From the NCBI RefSeq assembly GCF_900115245.1, contig NZ_FOVT01000011.1, positions 124,001-188,000 on the forward strand: 64,000 bases of DNA, in the 5' to 3' direction. This DNA comes from Mesorhizobium sp. NFR06. GTDB taxonomy: Bacteria; Pseudomonadota; Alphaproteobacteria; Rhizobiales; Rhizobiaceae. Both the position numbers and the translations under genes were made by a program. Below are positions 54,928 to 63,719 of this stretch, piece after piece; positions within the stretch are counted from its first letter, which is position 1, and every line of letters starts with the position of its first letter. The notes beneath the pieces are model-generated. The model searched no databases. It was not told where the DNA came from and worked only from the letters and a program-made list of their open reading frames with translations.

Positions 54928-56189
54928 ATCTTCGCGGCCGCGATGCGACCGGCGACAATCGCGCCTTCGACATAGCCCGGGAAAGACGGCGACACTTCCG
55001 AGGCGGCGAAATAGACCGGCGGCACGCCGGCGAGGATGATGCGCTCGGCATGGCGCGCCGTCACATCGACGATGAGGTCGCTATAGGCGCCGCCGCTCCA
55101 GCGGTCATGCGTCCAGTCGCGCGAGCTGAAATCGATGATCTCGGCCGCCCGTAGGCCGAGCGCTTCCACGAGCCTCGCGGTGACTTCCGCGCGCAACGCC
55201 GCAGCGCCGAGCGGATGCCAGCGCAGCGCGAGCGGCCCGCCGACAAAGACGACGAGCGCGGCATGGTCGGCATCCTGGCTGGCGTCGCAGGCGAACAGCC
55301 CAGGCTGGTCGCGCCACATGACCATGCCGCACAGGTCCCGCTCGCGCCAGAACGGACTGGCATAGCGCACCAGGATCTTGATCACCGCGCCGCTTTCCCA
55401 GACGCTGAGTGCCTGCGCAAGTTCCGCCGGCAAGGCAGGCGCGAAGTCGAGCTTTGCGGCCGTCGCCGGCGGCAATGCAATCAGGACTTCCCGCGCTTCG
55501 ATCGTCCCTGCAGTCGTGGTGATACGAACGCGTTCAGACCCATGCTCGATGCGCGTAACGGCCTCGCCAAGTCGCACTCGTCTGCCGAGATCCCCGGCAA
55601 GATCCTCGGCAAGCGACTGCATGGTCTCGCGCAGCGAGTATTGCAGTTCCGGAACCTCGTTGGTAATGCGGCGATCATTGTCGATCAGGTGCCAGAGCGG
55701 CACCTTGTCCACCGCCAGGCACCACAGTCCCTCGATCATCGACTTGAACGCGGCTTTGGCGTCAGTGGGGTCCTTCTGGCGCTCCAGCCAATCGGCGACA
55801 CTCAAGCCCGCAATCGCCGGATCGTCGGGCTCGATCCAGTTCATGCGCTCGCGGATGGCCATCGCGCCATGATAGGTCCGCCCGGCCTCAACGACCGACA
55901 TCGACGGATGCGTGATGAAATCGCCGTCGACATAGGTCTCGACGAATGTCTTGCTCCGCGCCTTCGCCAGAGCCGTTACCTGAGGCATGTCCTCGCAGAA
56001 GAACTGACCGCCGCTGTCGATCCGTTCGCCAAGCCCGTTTCGCACAGCCTCGACACGTCCACCCACGCGGTCGCGCGCCTCCAGAACGAGAAAATCGATG
56101 CCGGCCTTGTTCAGCTCGAACGCGGCCGACAGGCCGGTGAAGCCGGCGCCGACGATGACGACGTCGGTTCTTTCAATGACACTGCTCAA
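54891..56189 (-). CDS. FAD-dependent amine oxidase
   Basis: A 432-residue flavin monoamine oxidase-type enzyme. N-terminal Rossmann motif VVIVGAGFTGLSAAFEL, the R-x-GGR-type segment ARDRVGGRVEA, and a C-terminal FAD contact SPSFPGYVEGAIVAGR. There is no signal peptide. It overlaps the upstream binding-protein gene by 4 bases, so it is last in the minus-strand operon. Likely substrate: the amine brought in by the transporter. It is convergent with PotA and overlaps it. Confidence 0.88.
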   Translation of the reverse strand: MSSVIERTDVVIVGAGFTGLSAAFELNKAGIDFLVLEARDRVGGRVEAVRNGLGERIDSGGQFFCEDMPQVTALAKARSKTFVETYVDGDFITHPSMSVVEAGRTYHGAMAIRERMNWIEPDDPAIAGLSVADWLERQKDPTDAKAAFKSMIEGLWCLAVDKVPLWHLIDNDRRITNEVPELQYSLRETMQSLAEDLAGDLGRRVRLGEAVTRIEHGSERVRITTTAGTIEAREVLIALPPATAAKLDFAPALPAELAQALSVWESGAVIKILVRYASPFWRERDLCGMVMWRDQPGLFACDASQDADHAALVVFVGGPLALRWHPLGAAALRAEVTARLVEALGLRAAEIIDFSSRDWTHDRWSGGAYSDLIVDVTARHAERIILAGVPPVYFAASEVSPSFPGYVEGAIVAGRIAAAKIQSAIATKASGS

Positions 56190-57262
56190 TAGCCGGCCTT
56201 GATCTTCTCGAATTCGGCGATCATCCGCTGCTTGAGATCCGGCGCCACCGGCTGCTGGAACAGCGTCTTGTCGAGGAACTTGTCGAGATTGTCGAAGCCG
56301 CGTTCGGTAAGCAGCTTCTGGTCCATCGCCGCCATGCCGGCGCTGTTGCCGTGACCGTAGCCGAAGGTCTTCACCATGTACTCCGAAACAGCCGGCGCGT
56401 TGACGGCGTTCAGGAAATCATAGGCCTGGTCGGGCTTGCCGGGCGCGTCCTTCATCAGCACATAGCCGCATACCCAGGTCGAGATGCCTTCCTTGGTGTC
56501 GCGATTCATGGCGATCGGCAGACCCTGCCCCTTCAACGTCACATAGGTTTCGTTCCAACCCCAGACCAGGTCGACTTCGTTGCCCGTGAAGGCTTGGTTG
56601 AGGTCGGTGTCGTCGGTCCAGTAGAAGCGGACATTCTTGTGCACGTCGCGCAGGAAGGCCGAGGCCTGTTTGAACTGCTCGTCCGTCATCTTGGTCCAGT
56701 CTTTCAGACCGACCACAAGGCTCGCCAGCGCGTAGGCGTCATCGACATTGTCGCCGATGGTGACGCGGCCTTTGAATTTCGGATCCGCGAAGATTTTCAA
56801 CGACTGCGCCTCCTCCGCCGTCACCTTGTCGGTGCGGTAGAGCAGCGATGTGTTGCCCCAGTCGAAAGGCATGAACCAGGCTTTGCCGTCGGCGGTGGTA
56901 GCGAGATCCTTCATCGCCATGATGCCGGGGTTGAGATCCTTCCAGCCGGCGATCTTCGATGTATCGAGCGGCTGCAGCATGCCTGCCTCGCGCCACTTCG
57001 CCACGCTCTGCGAGCAGGGATGCGCGATGTCGGCCCTGAAGCCAGCGCGCATCTTCTCGAAGGCCTCGTCCTCGTCGCCGAAGAAGGAGAAGGTCGGCTC
57101 GCCGCCATATTTGGCCGCGTAGTCGGGATGCAGCACCGGATCCTCGTAGCCGGACCAGTCGAACACGACGAGTTCGCCGCCGCCTTCGGCCAGCGCATGG
57201 GCGGTGCCGGCGCCGATGGTGACGACGGCGGCCAAGGCAAGGCGGCGAAGCATGGATTTCAT
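56186..57262 (-). CDS. Periplasmic solute-binding protein, PotD/PotF-like (paralogue 2)
   Basis: A 358-residue exported binding protein with signal peptide 1-25 (cut near AHALA). Characteristic start VVFDWSGYEDP and then the PotF-type fold. It is closely similar over its whole length to the next gene (SKIAGWKDLNPGIMAMKDLA is shared). Last residues FEKIKAGY are shared too. Delivers substrate to the ABC permeases encoded on the other strand. Confidence 0.92.
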   Translation of the reverse strand: MKSMLRRLALAAVVTIGAGTAHALAEGGGELVVFDWSGYEDPVLHPDYAAKYGGEPTFSFFGDEDEAFEKMRAGFRADIAHPCSQSVAKWREAGMLQPLDTSKIAGWKDLNPGIMAMKDLATTADGKAWFMPFDWGNTSLLYRTDKVTAEEAQSLKIFADPKFKGRVTIGDNVDDAYALASLVVGLKDWTKMTDEQFKQASAFLRDVHKNVRFYWTDDTDLNQAFTGNEVDLVWGWNETYVTLKGQGLPIAMNRDTKEGISTWVCGYVLMKDAPGKPDQAYDFLNAVNAPAVSEYMVKTFGYGHGNSAGMAAMDQKLLTERGFDNLDKFLDKTLFQQPVAPDLKQRMIAEFEKIKAGY

Positions 57263-57375
57263 GGCGCGAGAACTCCCCCATCGCGAATATGTGAGGGGAC
57301 GTTAGGAAAATTCAGCAGCTTTGGCGAGCCCGCCTGCTTCGATCGAACGGGAAGCAGGCGGGTCCCCGGGCAAAC

Positions 57376-58458
57376 TCAATAGCCAGCTTTGATCTTCTCG
57401 AATTCAGCGATCATCTTGAGCTTGAGCTCGGAAGGCAGCGGCTGCTGGAACAGCGTCTTGTCGACCCACTTTTCCACGTTGTCGTAGCCCTTTTCCTTCA
57501 GCACCGCCTGGTCGACGCCGGCCATGCCCTTGGCGTTGGCCTGGCCGTAGCCCCAATCCTTGACCAGCACCTTGGCGACTTGCGGATCGTTGACCGCGTT
57601 GAGGTAATCATAGGCCTTGTCGATGTTGCCGGGCGCGTCCTTGAACAGCACATAGCCGCACACCCAGGTCGAGATGCCCTCCTCGGTATCCTTCTTGGAT
57701 TTGATCGGCACCCCGGCCGCTACCGACTGCATGGTGGCGTCGTTCCAGGCCCAGGCGAGGTCGACCTCGCCGCCGGAGAGCAGCTGCACGATGTCGGTGG
57801 TGTCGGTCCAGTAGGAGCGCACGTTCTTATGCACCTGGCGCAGGAAGTCGGACGCCTGCTTGAACTGCTCGTCCGTCATCTTGGTCCAGTCCTTGAGTCC
57901 GATGGCAAGGCTGGCCAGCGCATAGGCGTCGTCGACATTGTCGCCGATCGAGACCCTTCCCTTGTATTTTGGATCGGCGAAGGCCTTCAGCGACCGCACG
58001 TCCGTTTCGGCGATCTTGTCGGAATTGTAGGTGAGCTGGGTGTCACCCCAATCCCACGGCATGAACCAGGCCTTGCCGTCGGATGTCGTGGCGAGATCCT
58101 TCATCGCCATGATGCCGGGATTGAGGTCCTTCCAGCCGGCGATTTTCGAGGTGTCGAGCGGCTGCAGCAGGCCCGCCTCGCGCCACTTCACCACGCTCTG
58201 CGAGCAGGGATGGCCGAGATCGGACTTGAAGCCGGAGCGGATCTTCTCGAACGCCTCGTCCTCGTCGCCGAAGAAGGCGAAGGTCGGCGAATCGCCATTC
58301 TTCTCGACATATTTGCCGTGGAAGCTCGGATCCTCGTAGCCGGACCAGTCGAACACAACCAGATCCTTGTCGGCGGCAACGGCGAAAGCCGCCGCCGAGG
58401 CCGCCAGCGCGCTCCCAAGCGCCAATGTCAATGTCAGGCGTCGGCTGAGTTTCTTCAT
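57376..58458 (-). CDS. Periplasmic solute-binding protein, PotD/PotF-like (paralogue 1)
   Basis: A 360-residue exported binding protein with signal peptide 1-29. Tandem paralogue of the gene 113 bases downstream. The differences cluster between residues about 120 and 300, including the ligand region (DWGDTQLTYNSDKIAETD versus DWGNTSLLYRTDKV), so the two may bind different but related ligands. Co-oriented with the TetR gene, the paralogue and the amine oxidase. Confidence 0.92.
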   Translation of the reverse strand: MKKLSRRLTLTLALGSALAASAAAFAVAADKDLVVFDWSGYEDPSFHGKYVEKNGDSPTFAFFGDEDEAFEKIRSGFKSDLGHPCSQSVVKWREAGLLQPLDTSKIAGWKDLNPGIMAMKDLATTSDGKAWFMPWDWGDTQLTYNSDKIAETDVRSLKAFADPKYKGRVSIGDNVDDAYALASLAIGLKDWTKMTDEQFKQASDFLRQVHKNVRSYWTDTTDIVQLLSGGEVDLAWAWNDATMQSVAAGVPIKSKKDTEEGISTWVCGYVLFKDAPGNIDKAYDYLNAVNDPQVAKVLVKDWGYGQANAKGMAGVDQAVLKEKGYDNVEKWVDKTLFQQPLPSELKLKMIAEFEKIKAGY

Positions 58459-58538
58459 GCTGTTCCATCCTCTTTTGGTTTGCCGGTCTTGTTGGCCGGC
58501 TATTGCTAACCCCGGCTTTTGCTAGCCCCCAGTTCTCG

Positions 58539-59225
58539 CTAGCCATAGTGTTTCGGGAAGGCGGCGGCCAAAAACGCATTCGCCGCCTGCAATGCGGTCT
58601 CTCGCGTGGTGTCCTCCGTCCCCATCATCAGCCGCAGCCACAGGCCCTCGAGCATGGCGCTGAGCGCCAGGGCGATGACCTGGGGGTCATAGGCGTAGCC
58701 GCCGCTTTGTTTGAGCGTCGTGCAGAGATCGATGAAGACCTGCTGGTAGTAGGCGTCGCGCGAGCTGCTCAGCGCCTGATAGGTCGGTCGCGACTTGGCC
58801 TCGCCCCAGAAGGCGAGCCAGGCGGCGAGCTTGCGCTTGTTGCAGATCGAACGATCGAAATCGGCCCACACCAGTTGCTGCAGCTGTCTCGCCGGATCGT
58901 CGCCGGCCTTCTGCAAGGCGGTGCGCCAATGCGCCGAGTACTCGTCATACATGTGCTGCAGCGTGGCGATCAGCAGTTTTTCCTTGCTCTCGAAATGGAA
59001 GTTGACGATGCCACGCGAGAGACCCGCGCCGTCGGCGACATCGGCCATCGTCGTTTCGGCATAGCCGCGCTTGGCAAGTGAATCGATCGTCGCCTCGATC
59101 AGCTGCAGTCGCCTGACCTCTTTCGAGGCCTTGCGGCCGCGCTTGTCGGCATCGCCTTTTCGCGCTGGTTCGGGGAGAATATCCCTGGCCTCTGCGGTCT
59201 TCATGGGTGTGACGGTCTCCAGCAT
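58539..59225 (-). CDS. TetR family regulator, BetI-like
   Basis: A 228-residue repressor. Helix-turn-helix in TTMADVADGAGLSRGIVNFHF, and a C-terminal domain like choline-responsive BetI (KLAAWLAFWGEAKSRP, then LEGLWLRLMMG). ATG 59204 with GGAG is an alternative start. It lies 6 bases after the methyltransferase stop, so it belongs to the same minus-strand operon and would autoregulate through site C. Predicted to control all three BetI-like boxes. Confidence 0.85.
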   Translation of the reverse strand: MLETVTPMKTAEARDILPEPARKGDADKRGRKASKEVRRLQLIEATIDSLAKRGYAETTMADVADGAGLSRGIVNFHFESKEKLLIATLQHMYDEYSAHWRTALQKAGDDPARQLQQLVWADFDRSICNKRKLAAWLAFWGEAKSRPTYQALSSSRDAYYQQVFIDLCTTLKQSGGYAYDPQVIALALSAMLEGLWLRLMMGTEDTTRETALQAANAFLAAAFPKHYG

Positions 59226-59231
59226 TGCCGG

Positions 59232-60024
59232 CTATCCAACCGGCTTCCAACCGCGCAGATGAGTGGGGCGGTGCTCGCCACTGTCAAGCACCTTCTGCAT
59301 CGCCTCCCAGGTCCTGATGTTCTTGTCGACATAGGCCGCGCCGACCGCCTCGGCGGCTCGGCGGTAGAGCGGTCTTGAGCAGCGCGAGCTCGTCGCGCGC
59401 GACCTCGCGGTACCATGGATTGCGGTCGCGTACGGTGATGTCGGCAAAGCCGGCGCGCCGCATCGCCTCAGCATAGCGCTCCGGCGAGGCCATGGCGAAG
59501 GAGAGCCCTTCGGCCGCGACATAGGCCTTCATCTCAGGCGATGGCTCGCCGTCATGCGAGATCATCCAGTTCGACGCGGCAAAGACGCCGCCCGGCTTCA
59601 GCACACGCAAGATTTCAGCAAACAGCGCGTCCTTGTTCGGCACATGCAGCAGCGCGTCCTTGGAGAAGACGACATCGAAGGAGGCGGCCGGGAATGGCAG
59701 CGGCCCGGGCGGCGCCTGGACGAAGCTGACGCCGCCCTCGAGGCCTTGCCTGATCGCCCCTCGCCGCGCCGTCTCGATCACCGGCTTTTCGACGTCGAAG
59801 CCGATGGCTCGAGCCGCACCGTGCCGGGCAACCAGATGCAGCGTGATGCCGCCGGCGCCGCAGCCGATATCGAGGATCGTCTTGCCCTTGAGCGAGAGGC
59901 CCTCGACCACGCGGTCGACCTCGTCGGGGCCGCCCGGCGACAGGTAGCCCTCGCCCCACAGCGCTTCGAGGAAGCGGATGGCGGTATCGTCATACTCCGG
60001 CTTGTCGTCAGCCGTCTCAATCAT
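59232..60024 (-). pseudogene. SAM-dependent methyltransferase with frameshift
   Basis: The class I methyltransferase signature [16 protein letters not shown] is intact, and a Y-L-S-P-G-G-x-D-E-V segment resembles phosphoethanolamine N-methyltransferases. Translation from ATG 60024 is normal to LALLKTAL near 59369. There a 1-base loss moves the conserved end ([20 protein letters not shown] through LRGWKPVG) into another frame, ending at 59232. In frame, a premature unrelated tail ends at 59284. It may be a true mutation or a sequencing error. First gene of the minus-strand operon. Confidence 0.7.
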
Positions 60025-60125
60025 TGGATCTTCAGCCCCAAATGCCGATGTGGCCCATTCAGTCAAGCAGGGCCAGAAATGTCGGCAAAGCCTAGCGCAT
60101 CAACGGGAAAACGCAACACCATTTG

Positions 60126-60141
60126 TTGAACATTCATTCAA
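60126..60141. promoter_or_regulatory. BetI-like operator, site C
   Basis: TTGAACATTCATTCAA, matching TTGAA-N6-TTCAA, between the divergent methyltransferase-betI-like operon and the FAD oxidoreductase operon. Confidence 0.6.
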
Positions 60142-60203
60142 AATGACTGGACAAAAAACCGTGATCCGTGCAAAATTCGAGCAACCAGGGAACAAACCGC
60201 ACC

Positions 60204-60260
60204 GAGCAACTCCAGGAAAAGCGCGACGCGGTTTTCCGTCCGGAATTGCGGAAAAACAAG
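60204..60260. repeat. Short palindromic intergenic repeat, copy 2
   Basis: GAGCAACTCCAGGAAAA then GTTTTCCGTCCGGAATTGC and GGAAAAACAAG. Inner arms GGAAAA/TTTTCC (60215-60220, 60232-60237) and outer arms GCAACTCC/GGAATTGC (one mismatch) form a hairpin. It sits just upstream of the oxidoreductase ribosome site. Related to 6867-6920. Confidence 0.75.
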
Positions 60261-60292
60261 AAGATAGGCAGCCGAATGGAGGTTCAGCACGC

Positions 60293-61912
60293 ATGAAGGC
60301 ATGGGACGCGATCGTCATTGGCGGCGGCCATAACGGCCTGGTCAACGCCTGCTACCTGCAACGCGCCGGGCTCGACGTGCTGGTCGTCGAGAAGAACGAG
60401 TGGGTCGGCGGCGCCGCCACCAGCCGCGAGCTGACGCCGGGCTTCCTCTATTCCAACTGCTCCTATGTCTGTTCGCTGTTCAGGCCCGAGATCATGCGCG
60501 ATCTCGAGCTGCCGCGCTTCGGCCTGCAGGTGATCTCCTATGAAGGCGGCGCCGTGTTCACGCGCGACGGGGACTATCTCGCCAATTACCGTGACCACGA
60601 CGCGCACCGGCGCGAGTTCGCGCGCTTTTCCAGGCGCGACGCCGAGGCCTATGACCGCTATTCGCGCGACGTCACAAGGCAGTGCCGCTTCATCCAGCCG
60701 CTGGTGATGCGCACCGCGCCCGACCCGACGAGCCTCAAGCCCCGCGACCTCGGCGAGCTGCTCTATCTCGGCAGGAAATTCGCCGGGCTCTCGGCCGAAG
60801 AGATGGCGCTGACCCTGCGCTTCTGGACGATGTCGATCTCGGACTTCCTCGACGAGTATTTCGAGACCGACGTCATCAAGGCGAACTTCGCGCTTTCCGG
60901 CATCATCGGCACGGCCCTTGGGCCCATGTCGCCCGGCACGGCCTACGTCCTGCTCCACCATTATATGGGCGAGGTCGACGGCTCGGTCGGCGCCTGGGGC
61001 TATGCGCGCGGCGGCATGGGCGCCGTCACCAAGGCACTGGCCGCCTCCTTCACGGCCTCGGGCGGCATCATCCGCACCGGCGCGGAGGTCGACCATGTGC
61101 TGGTCAAGAAAGGCAAGGCCAAGGGCGTCGTGCTGGCTGGAGGTGAGGAGATCCACGGCAAGCTCGTCGTCTCCAACGCCGACTTCAAGCGCACCTTCCT
61201 CAAGCTGGTCGAGGAAAAGGAACTGCCCGACATCTTCCTGCGCCGTGTCCGGAATTTCAAAATCCGCGGCTCCTCCGGCAAGGTCAACATCGCGCTCGAT
61301 TCGCTGCCCGAATTCCCGGCCTTGCCCAAGGACTCGCCGGTCTATCGCGGCGACATGCACTTCACCGATTCCATCGAGCGCATGGAGCGCGCCTATGACG
61401 ACTGGAAGGCTGGACGCTGGTCGGCCGATCCCTTCCTCGACATGATGATCCCGACCACGCTCGACCCGACCATGGCGCCGCCGGGAAAACATTTCATGAG
61501 CTGCTTCGTGCAATACGCGCCGCCTAGGATCGACGGGCGCGACTGGACGGATGCCGACCGCGACGGTTTCGCCAAAAGCGTGATCGCGCAGATCGCCGAA
61601 TATTCGCCCGGCTTCCGCGACCGCATCGTCCACATGGAAGTGCGCACCCCGCGCGAGATCGAGGCCGAGGTCGGCCTCACCGAAGGCAACATCTTCCAGG
61701 GCGAGCTGACCTTCGACCAGTTGCTCTTCAACCGCCCTGTACCGGGCTACGCGCAATACCGCTCGCCGGTCGGCGGGCTCTATATGTGCGGCTCCTCCAC
61801 CCATCCGGGCGGCGGCGTCATGGGCGCGCCCGGACGCAACGCCGCCGCCGAGATCCTGTGCGATCTCGCCAAGCCGACCTTGCATATGAGCCCCGCCCAT
61901 GACGTCATCTGA
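60293..61912 (+). CDS. NAD(P)/FAD-dependent oxidoreductase, phytoene desaturase-like (first of two)
   Basis: A 539-residue flavoprotein of the phytoene desaturase/COG1233 type. N-terminal dinucleotide-binding motif IVIGGGHNGLVNACYLQRAG followed by VVEKNEWVGG. C-terminal FAD contact GLYMCGSSTHPGGGVMGAPG. GGAGG lies 10 bases before ATG 60293. It overlaps the next, homologous gene by 14 bases, so the pair is likely a heteromeric enzyme. It is not carotenoid-related by context; substrate unknown. Confidence 0.85.
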   Translation: MKAWDAIVIGGGHNGLVNACYLQRAGLDVLVVEKNEWVGGAATSRELTPGFLYSNCSYVCSLFRPEIMRDLELPRFGLQVISYEGGAVFTRDGDYLANYRDHDAHRREFARFSRRDAEAYDRYSRDVTRQCRFIQPLVMRTAPDPTSLKPRDLGELLYLGRKFAGLSAEEMALTLRFWTMSISDFLDEYFETDVIKANFALSGIIGTALGPMSPGTAYVLLHHYMGEVDGSVGAWGYARGGMGAVTKALAASFTASGGIIRTGAEVDHVLVKKGKAKGVVLAGGEEIHGKLVVSNADFKRTFLKLVEEKELPDIFLRRVRNFKIRGSSGKVNIALDSLPEFPALPKDSPVYRGDMHFTDSIERMERAYDDWKAGRWSADPFLDMMIPTTLDPTMAPPGKHFMSCFVQYAPPRIDGRDWTDADRDGFAKSVIAQIAEYSPGFRDRIVHMEVRTPREIEAEVGLTEGNIFQGELTFDQLLFNRPVPGYAQYRSPVGGLYMCGSSTHPGGGVMGAPGRNAAAEILCDLAKPTLHMSPAHDVI

Positions 61913-63473
61913 TTTGAACTGGGGCGCCATCGTCATCGGCGGCGGCCACAACGGTCTCGTCGCCGCAGCCACGCTGGCGAAGTCCGGCCGCAAGGTGCTG
62001 CTGCTCGAGGCCGGCAACGAGGTCGGCGGCGCGGGGCGAACCGAGGAATTCGCGCCCGGCTTCCGCGTGTCCGCTGTCGCCCATCTGCTCAATCGCCTGC
62101 ATCCCGATGTGGTGAAGACGCTGGAGCTTGAGCGCCACGGGCTGAGGGTCGAGCGCGTGGATTTCGTGCCCTCGGTCGCGCTGTCGAAGGACGGTCCGCT
62201 GGTGCTGCACGGCGCCTATGGCGAGGTGCTGAGCGGCGCCAGCCGGTCGGAACAATCCGCCTGGAAGGTGCTGCGGGCGCAGCTGCTGCGCTATGCCGGC
62301 GTGCTGAAGCCATTCCTGTCGCGCCGGCCGCCGGACCTTGCCGGCATGTCGCTCGCCGAAATGACCGGGCTCGGCCAAACGGCGCTGGCGCTGAAGAAGC
62401 TCGGCAAGGAAGACATGCGCGACTTCCTGCGCGTGCTTTTGATGAACGTCTACGACCTGCTCGACGAGCAGCTTTCCGATGACCGGCTGAAGGGCCTGCT
62501 CGCCTTCGACGCGACGCTCGGCTCGCATCTCGGGCCGCGCTCGCCGACTTCGCTGCTCGGCCTCTACTACCGGCTGGCGGGCGAGATCGGCGGCCTCGCC
62601 GGCGCGCAGATCCTGCCGAGAGGCGGCATGGGCGCCGTCGTCGCCGCCATTCGCTCGGCGGCCGAAAAGGCGGGCGTTTCGATCCGCCCGGCATCGCCGG
62701 TCGCCAAGGTCATCGTCGAGAAAGGCCGCGCCATCGGCGTCGTCACGCAAAACGGCGAGACGCTGCGCGCCAGGACGGTCGTCTCCGCCATCAATCCGGC
62801 GACGACGATCCTCGACCTCGTCGGGCCGCGCGAGGTCGACACCGGCTTCGTGCGCAAGGTGAAGAACATCCGCATGAAGGGCGATGCCGCCAAGCTCCAT
62901 CTGGCGCTCGACCGGCCGCCGCAATTTGCAGGCGTCGGCGTCGCCGGCCACAAGGGCCGCCTCGTCATCGCCGCCTCGCCCGACCATGTCGAGCGCGCCT
63001 TCAACCCGTCGAAATACGGCGAGTTCTCGCCCGAGCCGGTGATGGAGATCACGTTGCCGAGCCTCGTCGATGCCTCGCTCGCGCCCTCGGGCGCCTGCGT
63101 GCTCTCGGCCGTGGTGCAATACGCACCCTATGCGCTGAGACAGGGCTGGACCGCCGGCAAGCCGCAATTCCTCAAGGCGATCATGGCACAGCTCGAAGCC
63201 TATGCGCCCGGCATCGGCGCGACGGTACGCCATGCCGATCTTCTGACGCCGGCCGACATCGAGGCGCGCTACCGGATGCCCGGCGGCCACTGGCACCATG
63301 GCGAGTTGCAGGCCGACCAGATGCTGATGTTGCGGCCGGTCTCCGGTTGGTCGGGCTACGACACGCCGCTCGAAGGACTGTTCCTCGCCGGCGCCGGTTC
63401 GCATCCCGGCGGTGGCATCTCCGGCGCGCCCGGCCTCAACGCCGCGCGCCGCATCATCGCGATGAGGGCATGA
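61899..63473 (+). CDS. NAD(P)/FAD-dependent oxidoreductase, phytoene desaturase-like (second of two)
   Basis: A 524-residue homologue of the preceding gene with the same order: AIVIGGGHNGLVAAATLAKSG, then LLEAGNEVGGAGR, and the C-terminal GLFLAGAGSHPGGGISGAPG. Its start lies inside the end of the previous gene (14-base overlap), indicating translational coupling. The two flavoproteins precede a GcvT-like gene, suggesting oxidation of an N-methyl or amine carbon with tetrahydrofolate-linked C1 transfer. That role is inference. Confidence 0.85.
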   Translation: MTSSDLNWGAIVIGGGHNGLVAAATLAKSGRKVLLLEAGNEVGGAGRTEEFAPGFRVSAVAHLLNRLHPDVVKTLELERHGLRVERVDFVPSVALSKDGPLVLHGAYGEVLSGASRSEQSAWKVLRAQLLRYAGVLKPFLSRRPPDLAGMSLAEMTGLGQTALALKKLGKEDMRDFLRVLLMNVYDLLDEQLSDDRLKGLLAFDATLGSHLGPRSPTSLLGLYYRLAGEIGGLAGAQILPRGGMGAVVAAIRSAAEKAGVSIRPASPVAKVIVEKGRAIGVVTQNGETLRARTVVSAINPATTILDLVGPREVDTGFVRKVKNIRMKGDAAKLHLALDRPPQFAGVGVAGHKGRLVIAASPDHVERAFNPSKYGEFSPEPVMEITLPSLVDASLAPSGACVLSAVVQYAPYALRQGWTAGKPQFLKAIMAQLEAYAPGIGATVRHADLLTPADIEARYRMPGGHWHHGELQADQMLMLRPVSGWSGYDTPLEGLFLAGAGSHPGGGISGAPGLNAARRIIAMRA

Positions 63474-63508
63474 GATGAATTCGCTATTCACAAATGCAGC
63501 GCTCTACG

Positions 63509-63710
63509 GCGCCGCCCTCTGCCCTGCCGGGCATCTCCCCCACTTGGGGGGAGATCAGCAGTTCGGTTTGTCGGCGCCTTTCTTGCAACGCCGGAGATTG
63601 GCGAAATCGCCGGCGACGGCCAACCTCGCCCCTTGTGGGCGAGATGTCCGGTCCACCCTCTGCAGCGCAGCTGCTGCGGAGGACGGGCAGGACAGAGGGG
63701 GGCGCGAAGG
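63509..63710. repeat. Palindromic intergenic repeat (about 200 bp)
   Basis: Hairpins ATCTCCCCC-ACTT-GGGGGGAGAT (63533-63555) and CTCGCCC-CTTGT-GGGCGAG (63625-63643), enclosed by long imperfect inverted arms (GCCCTCTGCCCTGCC near 63515 and its near-complement ending at 63710). It separates two co-oriented genes of the operon and could act as a processing or attenuation site. Confidence 0.7.
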
Positions 63711-63719
63711 AACGCCGTC

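Noticed and set aside
57263-57375. Fourth BetI-like operator between the two binding-protein genes
   Set aside because: Only short A/T-poor symmetry (TTCGATCGAA) is present, not the TTGAA-N6-TTCAA pattern.
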